Assembly: GCA_031308135.1 (NCBI GenBank)
Contig: JAHLJT010004567.1
Location: forward strand, 32,182,213 to 32,246,212
Length of the DNA stretch: 64,000 bases
Reading direction: 5' to 3'
Origin: Acheta domesticus
Taxonomy: Eukaryota > Arthropoda > Insecta > Orthoptera > Gryllidae
Shown in pieces: positions 43,256 to 55,214 of this stretch. Position 1 is the stretch's first letter. Each line of letters opens with the position of its first letter. The position numbers and the translations under genes were made by a program. The notes under the pieces were generated by a model. That model was not told the DNA's origin and did not search any database. It was given only the letters and a program-made list of their open reading frames with translations.

Positions 43256-44559
43256 AACTGGTAGATTGTTTAGACGCAATGGTATTGAAACCACAGTGTT
43301 TACCAATGGGTACCTCTTAGCTCTTTCACGTTCTATTGGAAATTCTGTTGATTTCAAGTGGACTTCTCAATTTTTTGTTTTGTTTAATAAGCAAAAACGC
43401 TGTATAAAATGAACGTAATGGAAACATTTCAATTATTATCAGTGGCGTTACGATACAACAGAACCTTGGTAAATACAATCACAAGATCAGCACGATTTAA
43501 GAGAATAGAGAAACTAATAAAATTGTTTTTGGTGGTCCTTTCAGGTCCTTTATCTCCAGTACGAAAATACTCTGCGCATGTGAATTCCAACGTATTACGT
43601 TGTATGTATTACGTTGTTACAGACGTATTAAGTTGCTGTTTACATCATCCAAAAATAATTCAAATGTTTCGTTTCCTTGCGTTCCTTGCGTTAAAGCGCG
43701 TGTCTCGCAAGGCCTGCCCTCGTGTTTCGGAGGAAGGCGAGGTCCCCGCCCCCCCCTCCACTCCATCGCTTGATGTAAAGCTCTCGACCCTTCGCTCCGG
43801 AGTCTCCAGGGAGGTCTACCCTCTTCGCGGGACCATTTCTATTTCGAAGTTGTAAATGTCTGCACGCGAAAAATTTATGGAGCCATCTCCTTCGCCAAGT
43901 TTCCCAATTACCTTAAGTAATAAGCAACAAGAACTGTCGAAACCGAATGTGCTGTGCGATTACTCACCACAGTCGCGACCGTCGTACATCACTCGTGGCT
44001 GTCTTTAATGTTGCGGTGGACAAATGGTATGTGGTCTGAGGAAGTTGATGGACGAGTAACGTATGGACGAATAAGAAGAGCGAAATATACTAGCAATCTA
44101 ACTAAAAATATACAATATTTCAGGTACATATATTTCCCAGTAGATGTAACGTTTTCTATGCATTTTTAAAATTCGTGCATTTTTGTCAATATCGATTGCT
44201 GGTTAATTGAGATATTGTCCTACAATGTGTAATTTTTTGTAAAAAATGAAAAATAATGTAATAATATAATATATTATGTGATATAATAATATAATAACGT
44301 TTTGTATTTCATGAAATATAACAGTGTAATATTTTGCAGAGCGGCTTCAATTATGTATCTACAAATAGATCCAGAATTAGTCAAAATATTTATACATATT
44401 AGAGACCCATAGTATCTGAATATCTTAATTTCCACTTTCATTAACGTAATGAGTGAAGAACCTGTAGATACTTCTTCGAAATGGGAATAGGGGTTACGAA
44501 CAGTGCGCTCTATCGTGCGTCACGAGATTATTTTATGACGGTCCAGTCAAGGGCAGCTG
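43256..44559. other. Mostly AT-rich; one 148-codon ORF at 43409-43855
   Basis: The ORF at 43409-43855 starts with ATG but spans AT-rich DNA and then an unrelated GC-richer part (43680-43855). It has no recognisable domain, signal peptide or repeat. I do not call it a gene. 44240-44300 is very AT-rich (ATAATATAATA). Confidence 0.45.
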
Positions 44560-44930
44560 GTGCGGCTGCTCCATCCGCGTCCTTGAAGGTCGCCGCGACG
44601 CCGGGGGCCGCAATGAGGCCCAGGCAATAAACCCCCTTCCCCTCCCCCCCACTCCGCGCCCCACCCCCCACCCTGAGGACGCGACGCGCGTGAATTTTAA
44701 CGCGGTTATATGGCGCGGGGCGCCCGCGGCGGCGGCAGCGGCGCGGAGGTGATCGGGGCGGGGGCGATGGCGGGTCTCGGGCGGGAGCGACGGCAGAGGC
44801 GGTCGGGGCGAGGGTGAGGGCGATGGAGGGTTGCAGGAGGGAGATACAGCGGTGGCGGTCGGGGCGATGGCGATGGCGAGAGCTAGGGTGGGTCGCGGCC
44901 GGGAGACATCGGCGGCGGTCGTGGCGAGGG
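44560..44930. other. GC/CpG-rich patch with degenerate GGCGGTCGGGGCGA repeat
   Basis: About four irregular units of about 50 bp beginning GCGGTCGGGGCGA lie at 44745-44930, directly before SINE-A copy 8. Confidence 0.75.
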
Positions 44931-44936
44931 TGATAG

Positions 44937-45493
44937 TGGCACCGGGAGAGATGGCTCAGGGCATCAACTGATGTCCCTGCAGTACCTCTGGTCGGTCCTA
45001 GATTCGGGGTCCTAGATTTGGTGCTCGACGATAATAGGATTTTCGACATTAGCATAACAGCAAGGTCGAATTCAGTCGCTGTCTGAAGAAGAATTCTAGC
45101 GGCCGGTTGCTCTGATCCGTTGCTCTTTTCCGTGGTTTCTCCGACCAATACCAGGCGAATGCCGGAGCAGTACCCTAACAAACTGACCGATCTTTCCGTC
45201 TTCTTCCTTGTCCTATCCTCCCCCCTTACACACACACACACACACACAAATATATACACATACACACATACACTAACATGCTCTACAATACCACACATGC
45301 CGGGAGACTGATCCCGGCTGGGCGGTGCCCCGCTGGTGAGAAATACCTTAGGAGAAAACTCGCTACCCGTCGCTAGGTCGGCGCCGGATCTCCCCATCCA
45401 GTGGGGATGATAACCGCCACCTCACGAAGGAAAAATGTACTAAACTTACGGTACTAATGACCTTAGCAGTTGACGCTTCCGCAATCATTAATA
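44937..45493 (+). repeat. SINE-A copy 8, the most complete
   Basis: Covers the tRNA-like head (GAGAGATGGCTCAGGGCATC, B-box region near 45000-45040), GGATTTTCGACATTAG, GGTCGAATTCAGTCGCTGTC, GAATTCTAGCGGCC (45091-45104), GTGGTTTCTCCGACCAATACC, CGAATGCCGGAGCAGTACCC, a (CA)n at 45230-45248, ACTAACATGCTCTAC, GGCGGTGCCCCGCTGG, GGTCGGCGCCGGATCTC, and the end CGGTACTAATGACCTTAGCAGTTGACGC. At about 555 bp it serves as the reference for the other copies. Short frames over it are not genes. Confidence 0.88.
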
Positions 45494-45524
45494 GTGAATC
45501 AGTGATAGCGTCTTCAACAGCAAC

Positions 45525-45850
45525 CTATGTTTGGGCTGAGGGCGAAGGAGGGACGCGGGCATGGTGCGGATGTGGACGCAGTGAGATGGCGTGGCGGGAG
45601 GAGGGCTTGGACTGGGGAGGACGGCGGGGATGAGGGGCTGCGCCTGCGGCAGAGAGCTGGGAAAGTGCGCTGCAGGGGGAGCCACCAAACGAAGTTACCC
45701 GCCCGCCCGCCGGCCGCAGCGCAGCGGTGCCTTCAGGGGCAGTTGACTGCCAACCAACCGCCTCGCAGCCACTCTCGGGGAGGCCGCGTGTTGTCGTAGA
45801 GCAGACGGCTGGCCTTCCGCGGCATTAATATTCATCGCGAGCTGTGCGGG
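45525..45850. other. GC/CpG-rich patch
   Basis: CpG-rich DNA with no gene recognised. Confidence 0.65.
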
Positions 45851-46184
45851 GCGCCGGATCCACTAACAAGTGGCTCGAACCAATACTGAGGAACGCGTAA
45901 GCGAGCGCGTAGCATCTGGTTGGTGGCCCGTCATTTTGAGTCAGCTCGCTGGTTTTAAAATTTGTTTTATTCATTGCCTCCTAATATGTTTTCCTAAGTA
46001 TCACAACACAGATTATGCTGGAAATTTTTGTTAATGAGAGATTGCTGAAGGAACTTACCTGACACTGTTTCTGTACAGGTGATAATACAAATATTGGTCA
46101 TAAATATTGCTTCTGCGAATGCGATTCACTATTGTTTTCTTTAGTAATCTTTTTAAAGGTACATATGCTGTTACTTTAGAGAAG

Positions 46185-46400
46185 TGGTGTCAAAGTCTTC
46201 TACTGGTGACTGGCACGAGTCTGGCACCGTGGCATGCCACGAGCTTCTCTGCGCAACTAGCGTCTGGAAAGGACACTATTACTACCCCTGCCGTTTTATG
46301 GATAGCGTTGTCTCTAGTGGCGGGGTAATGAAGTGCGTGGAGGGGCGATTTTGTCGTGGCACTCGTGCCATGGACTCCCGCCCGTGGCATCGCCCTTGAC
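46185..46400 (+). repeat. Dispersed GCATGCCACGAG element, copy 2
   Basis: Partner of 34865-35115 in the opposite orientation. Shared blocks include GCATGCCACGAG, TCTCTGCGCAACTAGCG, TGCCGTTTTA, GCGTTGTCTC and CCGTGGCATCG. Confidence 0.8.
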
Positions 46401-46569
46401 AACATTTCTTTAGAGAGTTTTACAGTTCTTACAAAGCCAGTTACAGTTCTTTTCAGACCTCTACTCTCTAGATTTTTTATCAGTATAGGTGACCATATGT
46501 GTATTTCTGCTATTCAGGGCAAATATTCTAACTTCAATATCAGTTCCTTTCGTATCTCTTTAGCTTCTT

Positions 46570-46935
46570 AACGTACTGCTCTGCCAACGGACGCTTCCTC
46601 CCCTGGTGCAGAGCAAGGCGCCGCCTAATGGATCTCCCGTGCCTCTGCACTCCCAGGCGGGCAGCGGCGCCGCTCGAGGCGGCTAGGCGCATCGGAGCGC
46701 GAAGGAAGGCGCGCCCCGCCCCGCCCCGCCCCGCCCCGCCCCGCCCCGCCCCGCCCCGCCCCGCCCCGCCCCGCCCCGCCCCGCCCCGCCCCGCCCCCCG
46801 CGCAGTGCCCACCGCCCTCGCTAATCCGAGCGCGCTCTCCCAATTAGCCTCCTTCGCCGGGACCGTGTTGCAGGAGGGCGCGCATAGGGCGCTGTTGTAG
46901 TGACGGCACCCGGGGCACTTGGGCAAGCCTCTCTG
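46570..46935. other. GC/CpG-rich patch around a CCCCG array
   Basis: CpG-dense island that carries the pentamer array listed next. Confidence 0.7.
46712..46798. repeat. (CCCCG)n pentamer microsatellite
   Basis: About 17 uninterrupted units. The minus strand has GGGG every 5 bp, a strong G-quadruplex pattern. Confidence 0.97.
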
Positions 46936-47034
46936 TGCGAAGGCCTTCGGTCGCACTTGAAGATCGTCGTTGTCAACTGGATGCAAAGGTTGTAGTATAA
47001 CAAATTGACGGTCTAAGTTTGTTAAATAGAGAAG

Positions 47035-47600
47035 ATTTTTCAGGTACTGTAGAATGGTGAAGAAAAAATTATAAATTTTGATATTTCCATAGTGATGGAA
47101 TTTGTGATTCCATAGTGAATTCCATAGAATTTGTGATGATAGTAAGTAAAAAGAGTAGATGATTGTATGTTAGAAAGAAAAAGTTGAGATTTCTTAAATA
47201 AAGACGATTCTTCACATACTCTATAACAGCGTTGTCCAACTGGCTGCGGCCCGTGGTGACATTTATTGCGGCCCGCGAAAGGGTATTTGTCAAAAGTGAA
47301 AATCTCTTGCATGTACGACGGGCGATAAAATTGCGCTCTGCGCACTCACCCTATCGGGATCAGGACCCTCATAATGTAATAATATGATAACTTTAAATTT
47401 AAGAATTTCCATCCTCCCCATCTCGATCTACAATATGAGGAATTCAGGTGTAGATCCCCCGAGTAATGTAAATATGACCCGCAATCATAAGAAAGGTTTT
47501 TATTGTGGCCCTCGAGGCCTTGCAAGTTGGACAGCCCTGCTCTATAATGTTGAAGAAAAAATATAAATTTGATGTTTTCATAGTGAAACTTGGTCCGCAA
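47035..47600. repeat. Diverged tandem duplication split by a hAT element
   Basis: GTACTGTAGAATGGTGAAGAAAAAATTATAAATTTTGATATTTCCATAGTGA at 47044-47095 is echoed by ATACTCTATAA (47216-47226) + TGTTGAAGAAAAAATATAAATTTGATGTTTTCATAGTGAA (47548-47587). The second unit is interrupted exactly at CTCTATAA by the element at 47227-47539. Confidence 0.75.
47227..47539. mobile_element. Non-autonomous hAT element with perfect 8-bp target duplication
   Basis: Termini CAGCGTTGTCCAACTGGC and (complement of the right end) CAGGGCTGTCCAACTTGC match the widespread hAT end CAGNGNTGTCCAA. Both sides carry CTCTATAA (47219-47226, 47540-47547). It is 313 bp with no coding capacity. Confidence 0.95.
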
Positions 47601-48419
47601 TGAAATTAATGCACATTTCATATATCATTTAATTCCTTATCTGGTTTAAAGTAATGAGTTCCGCGTAAAAGTGTTCAAGTGATGAATAAATTGATCCCTC
47701 ACTTCCTTCCGTAACAGAAGACGTTCACGTACTTCGATCTTATTAGAACCACAGCTCTGAAAAAGGTTAAGGACTCAGCCTCGAATGTGCAATTTTAAAT
47801 TGGAGGAAGGATGGTGTGTCTAGAAATACTCAGTGAATTCTCGTCTTGGCATCCCAAGTATTTTCTCAAAAATATTATTCTTGAACGTCGCCTTGAGACT
47901 TGAACGTTGCCAATAGGTCTCTTCAAACGGAGCGAATTCGGAGTGGAAAGAAAACCAAGAGTTCGAGCCGGAATTTCCTCATAGCTCGGAGCGAAACGAA
48001 ATCCTAATGAACTGAATCGGCACAACTCTCTTTTAAATTAGTTATTAATGGAATTGTTTTCACAATACATTTTTTCATATTATCTTTAAATGTGAGGGAG
48101 TAAATTTGTAAAAATGTCCCTTAACATGTGTTGCAAAGAACGTTTTATAATAAAACTTTACGTCGGGATATTGTGTAGAGGAGTGTAAAGGATGTAGTGC
48201 AGAGGAAAATAAATGTCATTTAAAAAATTATATACGATTTTCAATGGTTCAGACAAGTTCTCGTGATGGAGAAAACGTCGAATATTGAAGTTCTTCGTGA
48301 GGTCCTCCGAGAGGGGACTCTAGAGTTCTCATTTCCCATTACCCTAGCCCAGACGCACCAACGGAGAGCATCCCTATTGCACGAATTGCGTCCTGTTATC
48401 CTGGACTTGACCTGAATGT
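47601..48419. other. AT-rich sequence, nothing recognised
   Basis: No supported feature. Confidence 0.5.
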
Positions 48420-48745
48420 AATGACCGTCTCCCTGGAAGCGCCCTGAATGCAGGGGGTGGGGGATGAGGGGAGGGGGAGGCGCCGCGACCAGGGCCGCGC
48501 GGTTCGCTTTGAGGCAGCCGCGGCAGCCGCGGGCGGACGGGCGGATATTTACTCAGAGGTAGCGGTGAGGGCGACGGCGGGCGGCGGCAGCGGCACAGAC
48601 AGCGCACAGCGCCGCTCTCGCTGCTATTTCCGTCGCAGCTGTGAGGTCGCGGCGCGGAACGATCCCCCCTCCCCGCTTCGCCCCTGCCCCCTCCACCCCT
48701 CGTGACGGAACGCGCGTCCTCCGGACTTCCGGCCCGCCCTCTGTC
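48420..48745. other. GC/CpG-rich patch
   Basis: CpG-dense island with no domain in any frame. Confidence 0.7.
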
Positions 48746-49199
48746 ACTGGGGCTCCGCACTCTTTGTTTATCTTCTTCTATCGCCGCTTCCTCTTGTTTC
48801 CGTTTACTTCAATCTTTCAGGCCCTTCAAATGGTTTGGGTTCTGGATGGAGTTTCAGTGTGTCTCTGCCTTTCTGGTAGCTTTATACTACGTATTTTCCC
48901 TGTGAACTATTTTTATCCATTCCCACATGCTTGAATGCATACTTTATTTGCAAGGGATTGTTACGTTTTTCTAACATTTGTCCATCCTATTCTCTCGAAA
49001 TTTTCTTTTCTTCGCTTCTCCTTGTCTTAGAGCTGTGTGAGGATATTCATTCTCTGTTAACATCCTGTTGACTTTTCCGCGTTCTGTTGGATGCTGTTTT
49101 GAATGTCACGCGTGTGTTCGGCGCATCTCCGCCTGCCTCCACCGTCGACCCCCTTTCATTCTTTTAATGTTCCTCCCATTGTGTGGCTCCTCCGTTTTG
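48746..49199. other. Pyrimidine-leaning sequence, nothing recognised
   Basis: T/C-rich transition into the CCA repeat. No feature supported. Confidence 0.45.
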
Positions 49200-49675
49200 G
49201 GCTACGTAGTCGTCATCGCCGCCGCCACCATCGGCTCCGCCACCGCCACCTCCGCCTGTGCCACCGCCGCCGCCCTCATCACCGCTACCGCCACTGCCAC
49301 CGTCGCCACCACCGTTTCCACCATCACCGCCACCGCCATCGCCACTGCTACCGTCGTCGCCACCACCACTTCCATCATCACCGCCACCGCCACCGCAGCC
49401 ACCACCGCCACCGGCACCACCATCACCATCACCATCACCATCGCCATCACACTACCACCACCATCACTATTACCACCATCACAACTACCACCGCCACCAC
49501 TTCTACCACCACCACCACCGTCGCTCTCACCACTACTACTACCACTACCATCACCACCACCACCATCACCATCTCCACCACCACTACTACTACCATCACC
49601 ACTACCATCACCATCATCACCACTACCACCATTACTACCATCACCACTACCACCACCACCGCTACTTCCGGCGCC
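49200..49675. repeat. Long degenerate (CCA/CCG/CAT) triplet repeat
   Basis: About 475 bp of CCACCG, CCATCA and CTACCA units. The four overlapping frames (His-, Pro-, Thr-rich on +, Val/Met-rich on -) are artefacts of a triplet repeat. Confidence 0.95.
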
Positions 49676-50935
49676 TACACGCCGTTGTTTATCGCAGTGT
49701 TAACTAATGAACTCCGACTCTCCGGAGATCGTTCCGTGGCTCGACGCCTGATATTTAGTTCCTCCAGCTGCCGCGTGCCGCGCGGCGCGACGTCTCCACG
49801 TGCCCCGCGTAAATTGGAGCCCCCTCATTAGGCTTTTTCAACTAATGAATGGGTGTTCCCCCGTTCAAACGCCGGCGTTAGAATGAGTGAGGCGTCACGG
49901 ACGGCCGCAAATGAGCCTGCGCCCACGAAGACCCTCGCCCTGCTTCGTTCTCACGTCTGTAGCTCTTACACCCAAATACTCCCCCCGGTTAGTGGCGTCT
50001 GGCATTTGGTTGCTACGTCTTATTGTACCACTAACAAACGCACCACAGATTCCATTACGACACGTTTATTTGAGTAGAGCTATTTAGGCGCAGGATGTCC
50101 GCGTAAGAAAGCCACAAATGGGATCTACATTTGAGACACTTTATCATATGAAGTTTTTTTGTAATTTATGGCCATTATGATGCCATCATTTCACGCATCG
50201 TCTCAATATAGGAGTGAAAAAATGTTAGTCGTTGTACTTAAATGTTATCAACACCGTGATTCCATATGAATTTGAAAAGGAGCAAATTCGTATTCCATAT
50301 CAGTTCATCCTGTGTTCTTTAAACTCTACTTTTATTCAAATGTATGTCGCACATTAATTCATATGAAAATTGACAATGAAAAATCCTTTAATTTACTTTT
50401 TTAGTAGATTTTCAAATCTCAGAATTAAGACCTACAGTCTTAAGAAATCAATCTTTATGGGGGCTTTCCAACTATCTTCCGACCTTACTGTCGGAACTGT
50501 CTTCACATCTTACATTCGCCTGGAAGGCACTAAGAGGTAGTTTAACATATACGTACTACTCAATAATTATCTTTTTTGTGGTCACTATTTGTAAATTTTG
50601 TAACAAAAAGCTTCACACCTTAAAGTGTACGAACACCCAAAGGACTTCCTAACAATTTAGAGAATTTCAATAATATAATATCAGCGTTATATTAAAAAAC
50701 TAGTCGGTGTGTAATGAAAAACTTTAACTTACCATTTGCACAGTTTATTGGTACAATATCGGTTTTAGCGTTTCTTTTTGCACTGATCGTAACTATCCTA
50801 CCAAACGTCTTCATATGAGATTTTACCGAAATGTTAATTTCTAGTCCGAGGACTCCTTCCTTGATGGTAAAATCGTATCGATGCGGTCTTCACCGTGCAC
50901 CAATGGAGAGCACGTGTTTCGTGAACGACCCCTAA
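49676..50935. other. Short GC-rich shoulder then AT-rich unique sequence
   Basis: 49700-49960 is moderately GC-rich, the rest AT-rich. No repeat or domain recognised. Confidence 0.5.
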
Positions 50936-51125
50936 ATGCCCTGAAGGAGGAAGGGAGTGTGGGTGGGGCGGCGGTCTCCGCCAGAGCGTCGCGGCGCCTG
51001 AGGATGAGCGCGTGAAACCCGAGAGCTGCAGGCCCAGATCGCGCGGGCTCAGCGCGGTGCGTGCAGAGCGAGGGCTGCTCCGGCGCTTAGCGGCCCGCGC
51101 TCCACCCCCACCCCCTGCCATTGCA
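50936..51125. other. GC/CpG-rich patch next to a pyrimidine tract
   Basis: A CpG-rich stretch that passes directly into the pyrimidine tract. Confidence 0.65.
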
Positions 51126-51682
51126 GTCCTGCCTCCCTCCCGCTGCCACTCGGTACCTCTCTTCATCCATCTCCTTTCCCGCTTCTTCCCTTCCTCTTGC
51201 CCCCTGCTCCCTCTCTTCCTCTTACCTCTTCCTCCCTTCCTCCCTTCCTCCTTTCCACCCTTTCCTACTTTCTCTTCCCCATTCTGTCATTTCGTCTTCC
51301 TTTCTCCTCCTTCCTCCCTTCCCCCTTTTCCCTTTCTTCACTTCCTCTCCCTTCCTCTCATCCCCTTTCTCGTTTCTTCACTTCCTATCTTCCAATTTCT
51401 CGACCTTTTTCTCCACCTTTCTCCCTCTCTCCTTTCTTCTCGTCCTCCTCTTCCTCTCTTCCTCGCTTTCTCTTTTCTTCCCTTCCTTCCGTTCCACTTT
51501 TCCTCCTTTTCCCTTCCTTCTCTTTCTCCCCTTCCACTCTTCCTCCTTTCTCCTTTCTTCACTTCCTCTTCTCTTCTCGTATTTTTTCTCCACCTTTCTT
51601 CCTCTCTCCTTTTTTCTCTTCCTCCCTTTCATCATTATTTCTCTTCCTTCCTTCCTTCTCTTCCCCTTTCCACGTTCCAACT
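51120..51682. repeat. Long polypyrimidine tract (CCTTCCTCTTT-like)
   Basis: About 560 bp almost free of G, in irregular TTCCTC/TTCTTCACTTCC units, a mirror counterpart of the purine tract at 16490-16935. Open frames here (Ser/Pro/Leu/Phe) are not genes. Confidence 0.92.
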
Positions 51683-52960
51683 CTTAGCGACCGCCGCTTT
51701 ATGAATTGAAGGGAAAAATTGGTACTCGAATCTAAGTCGTATCATTATTATTCAAGGAAGAAAACAGGAAAACATGCAGTAGGTTCAGGTAGTATATCAA
51801 AGATATTTGGAAAAGAGTTTAAAATTGAATATCGCTTCATTGCTTTAATTCTGAAAATACTAACAATTAAAATTAAAATAATTGTGAATACAGCAATTAG
51901 AAACATAATGCAATTTTACTAGCACTTGAGCACAATTATGTTAGGTTATACATTTGATTGATGTACTGAGCGTTTTCGTTTCTGACCTCCAGTTTGGTAT
52001 TCACCTTATCACAATCCGCCAGAGCATTAGTGCAAGAACAAATGTGTTGCAAAGCAAGACAGGAATAGTAGTGAGTTTTTCGCAGATAACTACAGATTTT
52101 ATCTTTTACGATTTAAAAAATCTCGCGAATTGGGTTCAATCATATTCACCTTATCACGCTCGAACTCAATGGAATATCCATGTCTCCTTCAAAAGAAGCC
52201 AAATCGCCGAGGTTTTTTATGCTTCCTCCCAGGGAGCCTCTTCCCACTTTTGGAGAATTAGGTCGAGGGGTGCGCCCCTGCAGCTTTTCCGCCAGTCTAA
52301 TTTGGCTGCGAGATAATCGCTCTCGGGCTATTGATTACCAATATCCTGCTGCTTTAGTGCCTCCTCAATTACCATATTGAATACCCTAAATGGGGTCGAG
52401 AGTGTTAAGGCATCTTCGAACTCTGTTGCAGGAACAGTAAGTGTGATGACCTCCATGACATACAATCATATTAAATGAGTGTTTATTGTCTTGAAAATAA
52501 TATTAAATTTTTCGCTTTAATTAATTTCAAAATATTATTTATATTTATTTTAGTTTCATCATATTATTACTAATATATGCAGTACATGTACATGTGCTTG
52601 TACATTGTTACTAAATATTTGTTCAAAAAGTGCGGTTTAACAATTATTTAATTTTAAATGTTAGTACTCCCTCATTATCGAGGATTTTTTTGAAGTTGAG
52701 ATATTTCATAGAATTTAATCATAAAATGCATTAAATATTGTAAACCAATTGAAATTGTTACCTTTTGTATACGCATTAATGTCTCTGAAGAATTATTTGC
52801 GTATTTTGAAATGCATTTCAAAGAAATGTACATCATCCATTCTAGTGATTTATTAATAAATTCCAAACTACCATGAAGACCCGATGCAGCCCGTAATTTG
52901 TCTTCTATTTGAAGTAAACCTCGCCCCGGAGTTCCGCCTTTGAGAGTCAAATGCTACCAA
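51683..52960. other. AT-rich sequence, nothing recognised
   Basis: No supported feature. Confidence 0.5.
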
Positions 52961-52974
52961 TCTAAAGCACAAAG

Positions 52975-53235
52975 ACACTGCGAAAGACCTGTTGTGCCGA
53001 TGGAAGCGGCAAGCGCCGGTTGTCAGGTGACGCGCCCGCCCGGGCAAATTGAAAAACGAGTCCCCGCCGCCCGGGACGTGTGGGAAGAAAGCGCCTCGTT
53101 ATAGGTGTCCCGCTGCTCGGCGGCGCGGCGCGGGGACGCGTCGGCAGACAATGCGTTCTCGTTAGGGGCGCGCCGGCCTTGAACCCGGGCGACGCTGGCG
53201 CTGGGGGAAGGCAGCGGGGCGTCACATAATGGGGG
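52975..53235. other. GC/CpG-rich patch
   Basis: CpG-dense, with no gene recognised. Confidence 0.65.
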
Positions 53236-53265
53236 CCTTTCCGTAACAGCACATAGACGACAACA

Positions 53266-53269
53266 TTAA

Positions 53270-53321
<52 letters not shown>

Positions 53322-53326
53322 ATTAT
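53266..53326. repeat. (ATT)n microsatellite
   Basis: About 18 ATT units, with a second (ATT)n of about 12 units at 53517-53553. Confidence 0.95.
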
Positions 53327-53516
53327 TTCACAGTTCTGTCTCTGGATAAAATCTCAGGATTGATGTAACCGTACGGGCTCTTGCCAAGTAACGGCCCTTT
53401 TCGATGTCGAAGCAGGATTACATGTATTAGGCATAATACTATTGTTGAGGAACTTTCTAACTATTGCGCAAGTATTGAGGATGACAACTTTTTACTGGAT
53501 AAAAAGGTGGATAAAA

Positions 53517-53552
<36 letters not shown>

Positions 53553-53559
53553 TCACTAT

Positions 53560-55200
53560 TGTAATATTTTCCTCAGCTATTTTCGCTTGTAAAAATGTTC
53601 ACTTTCCCCAGAGTTGTTTTGGTACAGGCTCGGTCACTGAAAATGAAGTTCGTCTTATATCTGGACTTAAGACAAAATTTTCTTACGATATGGACTCTTT
53701 GCCCGGAATCACTAATCAATGAATCATACCATCACAGATGCCATCACACTCACTGTCACCATCTCCCTGACTATCATTGTCGCCATTTCCATTATCATCA
53801 TCGCCACAGTCGTTTCTTTGAACGTTACCGTCCATGACAATTTTCAGTCTTTTTCGTGTTGCCTCTTCTTTTGGGAAGTCTCCGTATTTTTATGTACTTA
53901 AAGCTAAGTGTATTGCCTCTCATTTCTAAAAGTCTCTTTATTTAAACAAGGAATACTTCTTTTCCAGAGAGTTAAAATAATAAATCTCTCCTATGACAAA
54001 TTGCTGCCTAGAGGAAAGTCTCTCACTGTCTTCACAATCTCTCAATACTTCCGTTTAAAATTTATTCATTCCGTCAATTATAATCGGCTGGTTCAGAGTC
54101 GAGTATCAGCATAAAATGACATGGACAAGATTATGTTGTGATAATGTTAAAATACTAATGTGAAAATTCTTCTGTCTGTAGAATTCTTTGTTGATATTTT
54201 TCATTTCTCCCCATGTCATATTGTTTATAGTTTTAATTAAAATTTGGAGAAATGTGTGAGTCATCCGTGAATTTATTCACGAAATTTTTTCACACATAGC
54301 CCAGAATCGATAGAAAATCAATGCTCCATTGTCCTTTCTTCTCTTCTATAACATTATTCGTTACCCGAATGCCTGGGTTACTCTCGTCAGAACACCAAAA
54401 TACAGTGCCTTACTTTGCCTTACGATCATCTATCTCTCCTGCAACTCCCCAAGTACAATGGAGCTGCCAGCCTTCCGACACAATAAAGCGGAAGATTTAT
54501 GGGGAAAAATAGTAACAATGAACTGTCTTAGGAGGAAGTGGAGAAATTTCGTTGAATTTTCTTAAGGGTTGAAAAGACATTATTGCAGAATGGTAGGTAG
54601 CTGTCTATCGCGCACCTCTCAATTACATCTTTAATACTCACTCAGGTAATTAGCTTTCTAATTTTCTTAAGTTTTATGCAATCCGATACTGGATCATAAC
54701 TTCTAGCTTATTTAATAGAGTAAGGGTGAAAAAAGAAAATTAAAACATTTCAATTCTCCGTAGTGCTACTTTTCATTTGTAATTAACAGATTCGTCACAA
54801 ATGTACACGTATAAGTAGTTATGAAATGAATTCTTGGAATTTATTTTTCTTATTGTCATGTAAAAAATAGAATGTCGGTCTCGGGATATATAATTAATAA
54901 ACGCACATTAAATTACTCGTATTGTCTTATACTCACTATTATAAGTGCATATCATCAACATGACGATTATCATAAACATTCAGATGTGCTGAATATTGTT
55001 ACGGAGTAATGAAAGTTACATCAACGTCTTGCGTTGATCTATTAATTAGTGGTTGTTTCGCAAATCGGGACAATAAGTAGAGTCGAACTGAATTGAAGAA
55101 TATATTTCTCCGAATTGCGTTTCATTAACTTTCGGTTCCTGTCGTTAGTGGTTTTGCATGTGTATTCTGACTCAGGTGGGCAGAACCACTGAGCTCGGAG
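53560..55200. other. AT-rich sequence with one nested palindrome
   Basis: At 54252-54297 a nested inverted repeat (ATGTGTGA/TCACACAT outside, CGTGAATTTATTCACG inside) could form a cruciform. Nothing else is recognised. Confidence 0.5.
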
Positions 55201-55214
55201 GATTTTGCGTGATT

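Noticed and set aside
43409..43855. 148-codon ORF as a host gene
   Set aside because: It crosses a change in base composition, with no domain and no splice or promoter support.
49068..49831. His/Pro/Thr-rich ORFs of 149-242 codons
   Set aside because: Triplet repeat artefact. Three overlapping frames are equally open.
51012..51709. Ser/Pro/Leu/Phe-rich ORFs in the pyrimidine tract
   Set aside because: Low-complexity composition; no signal peptide or transmembrane logic beyond base bias.
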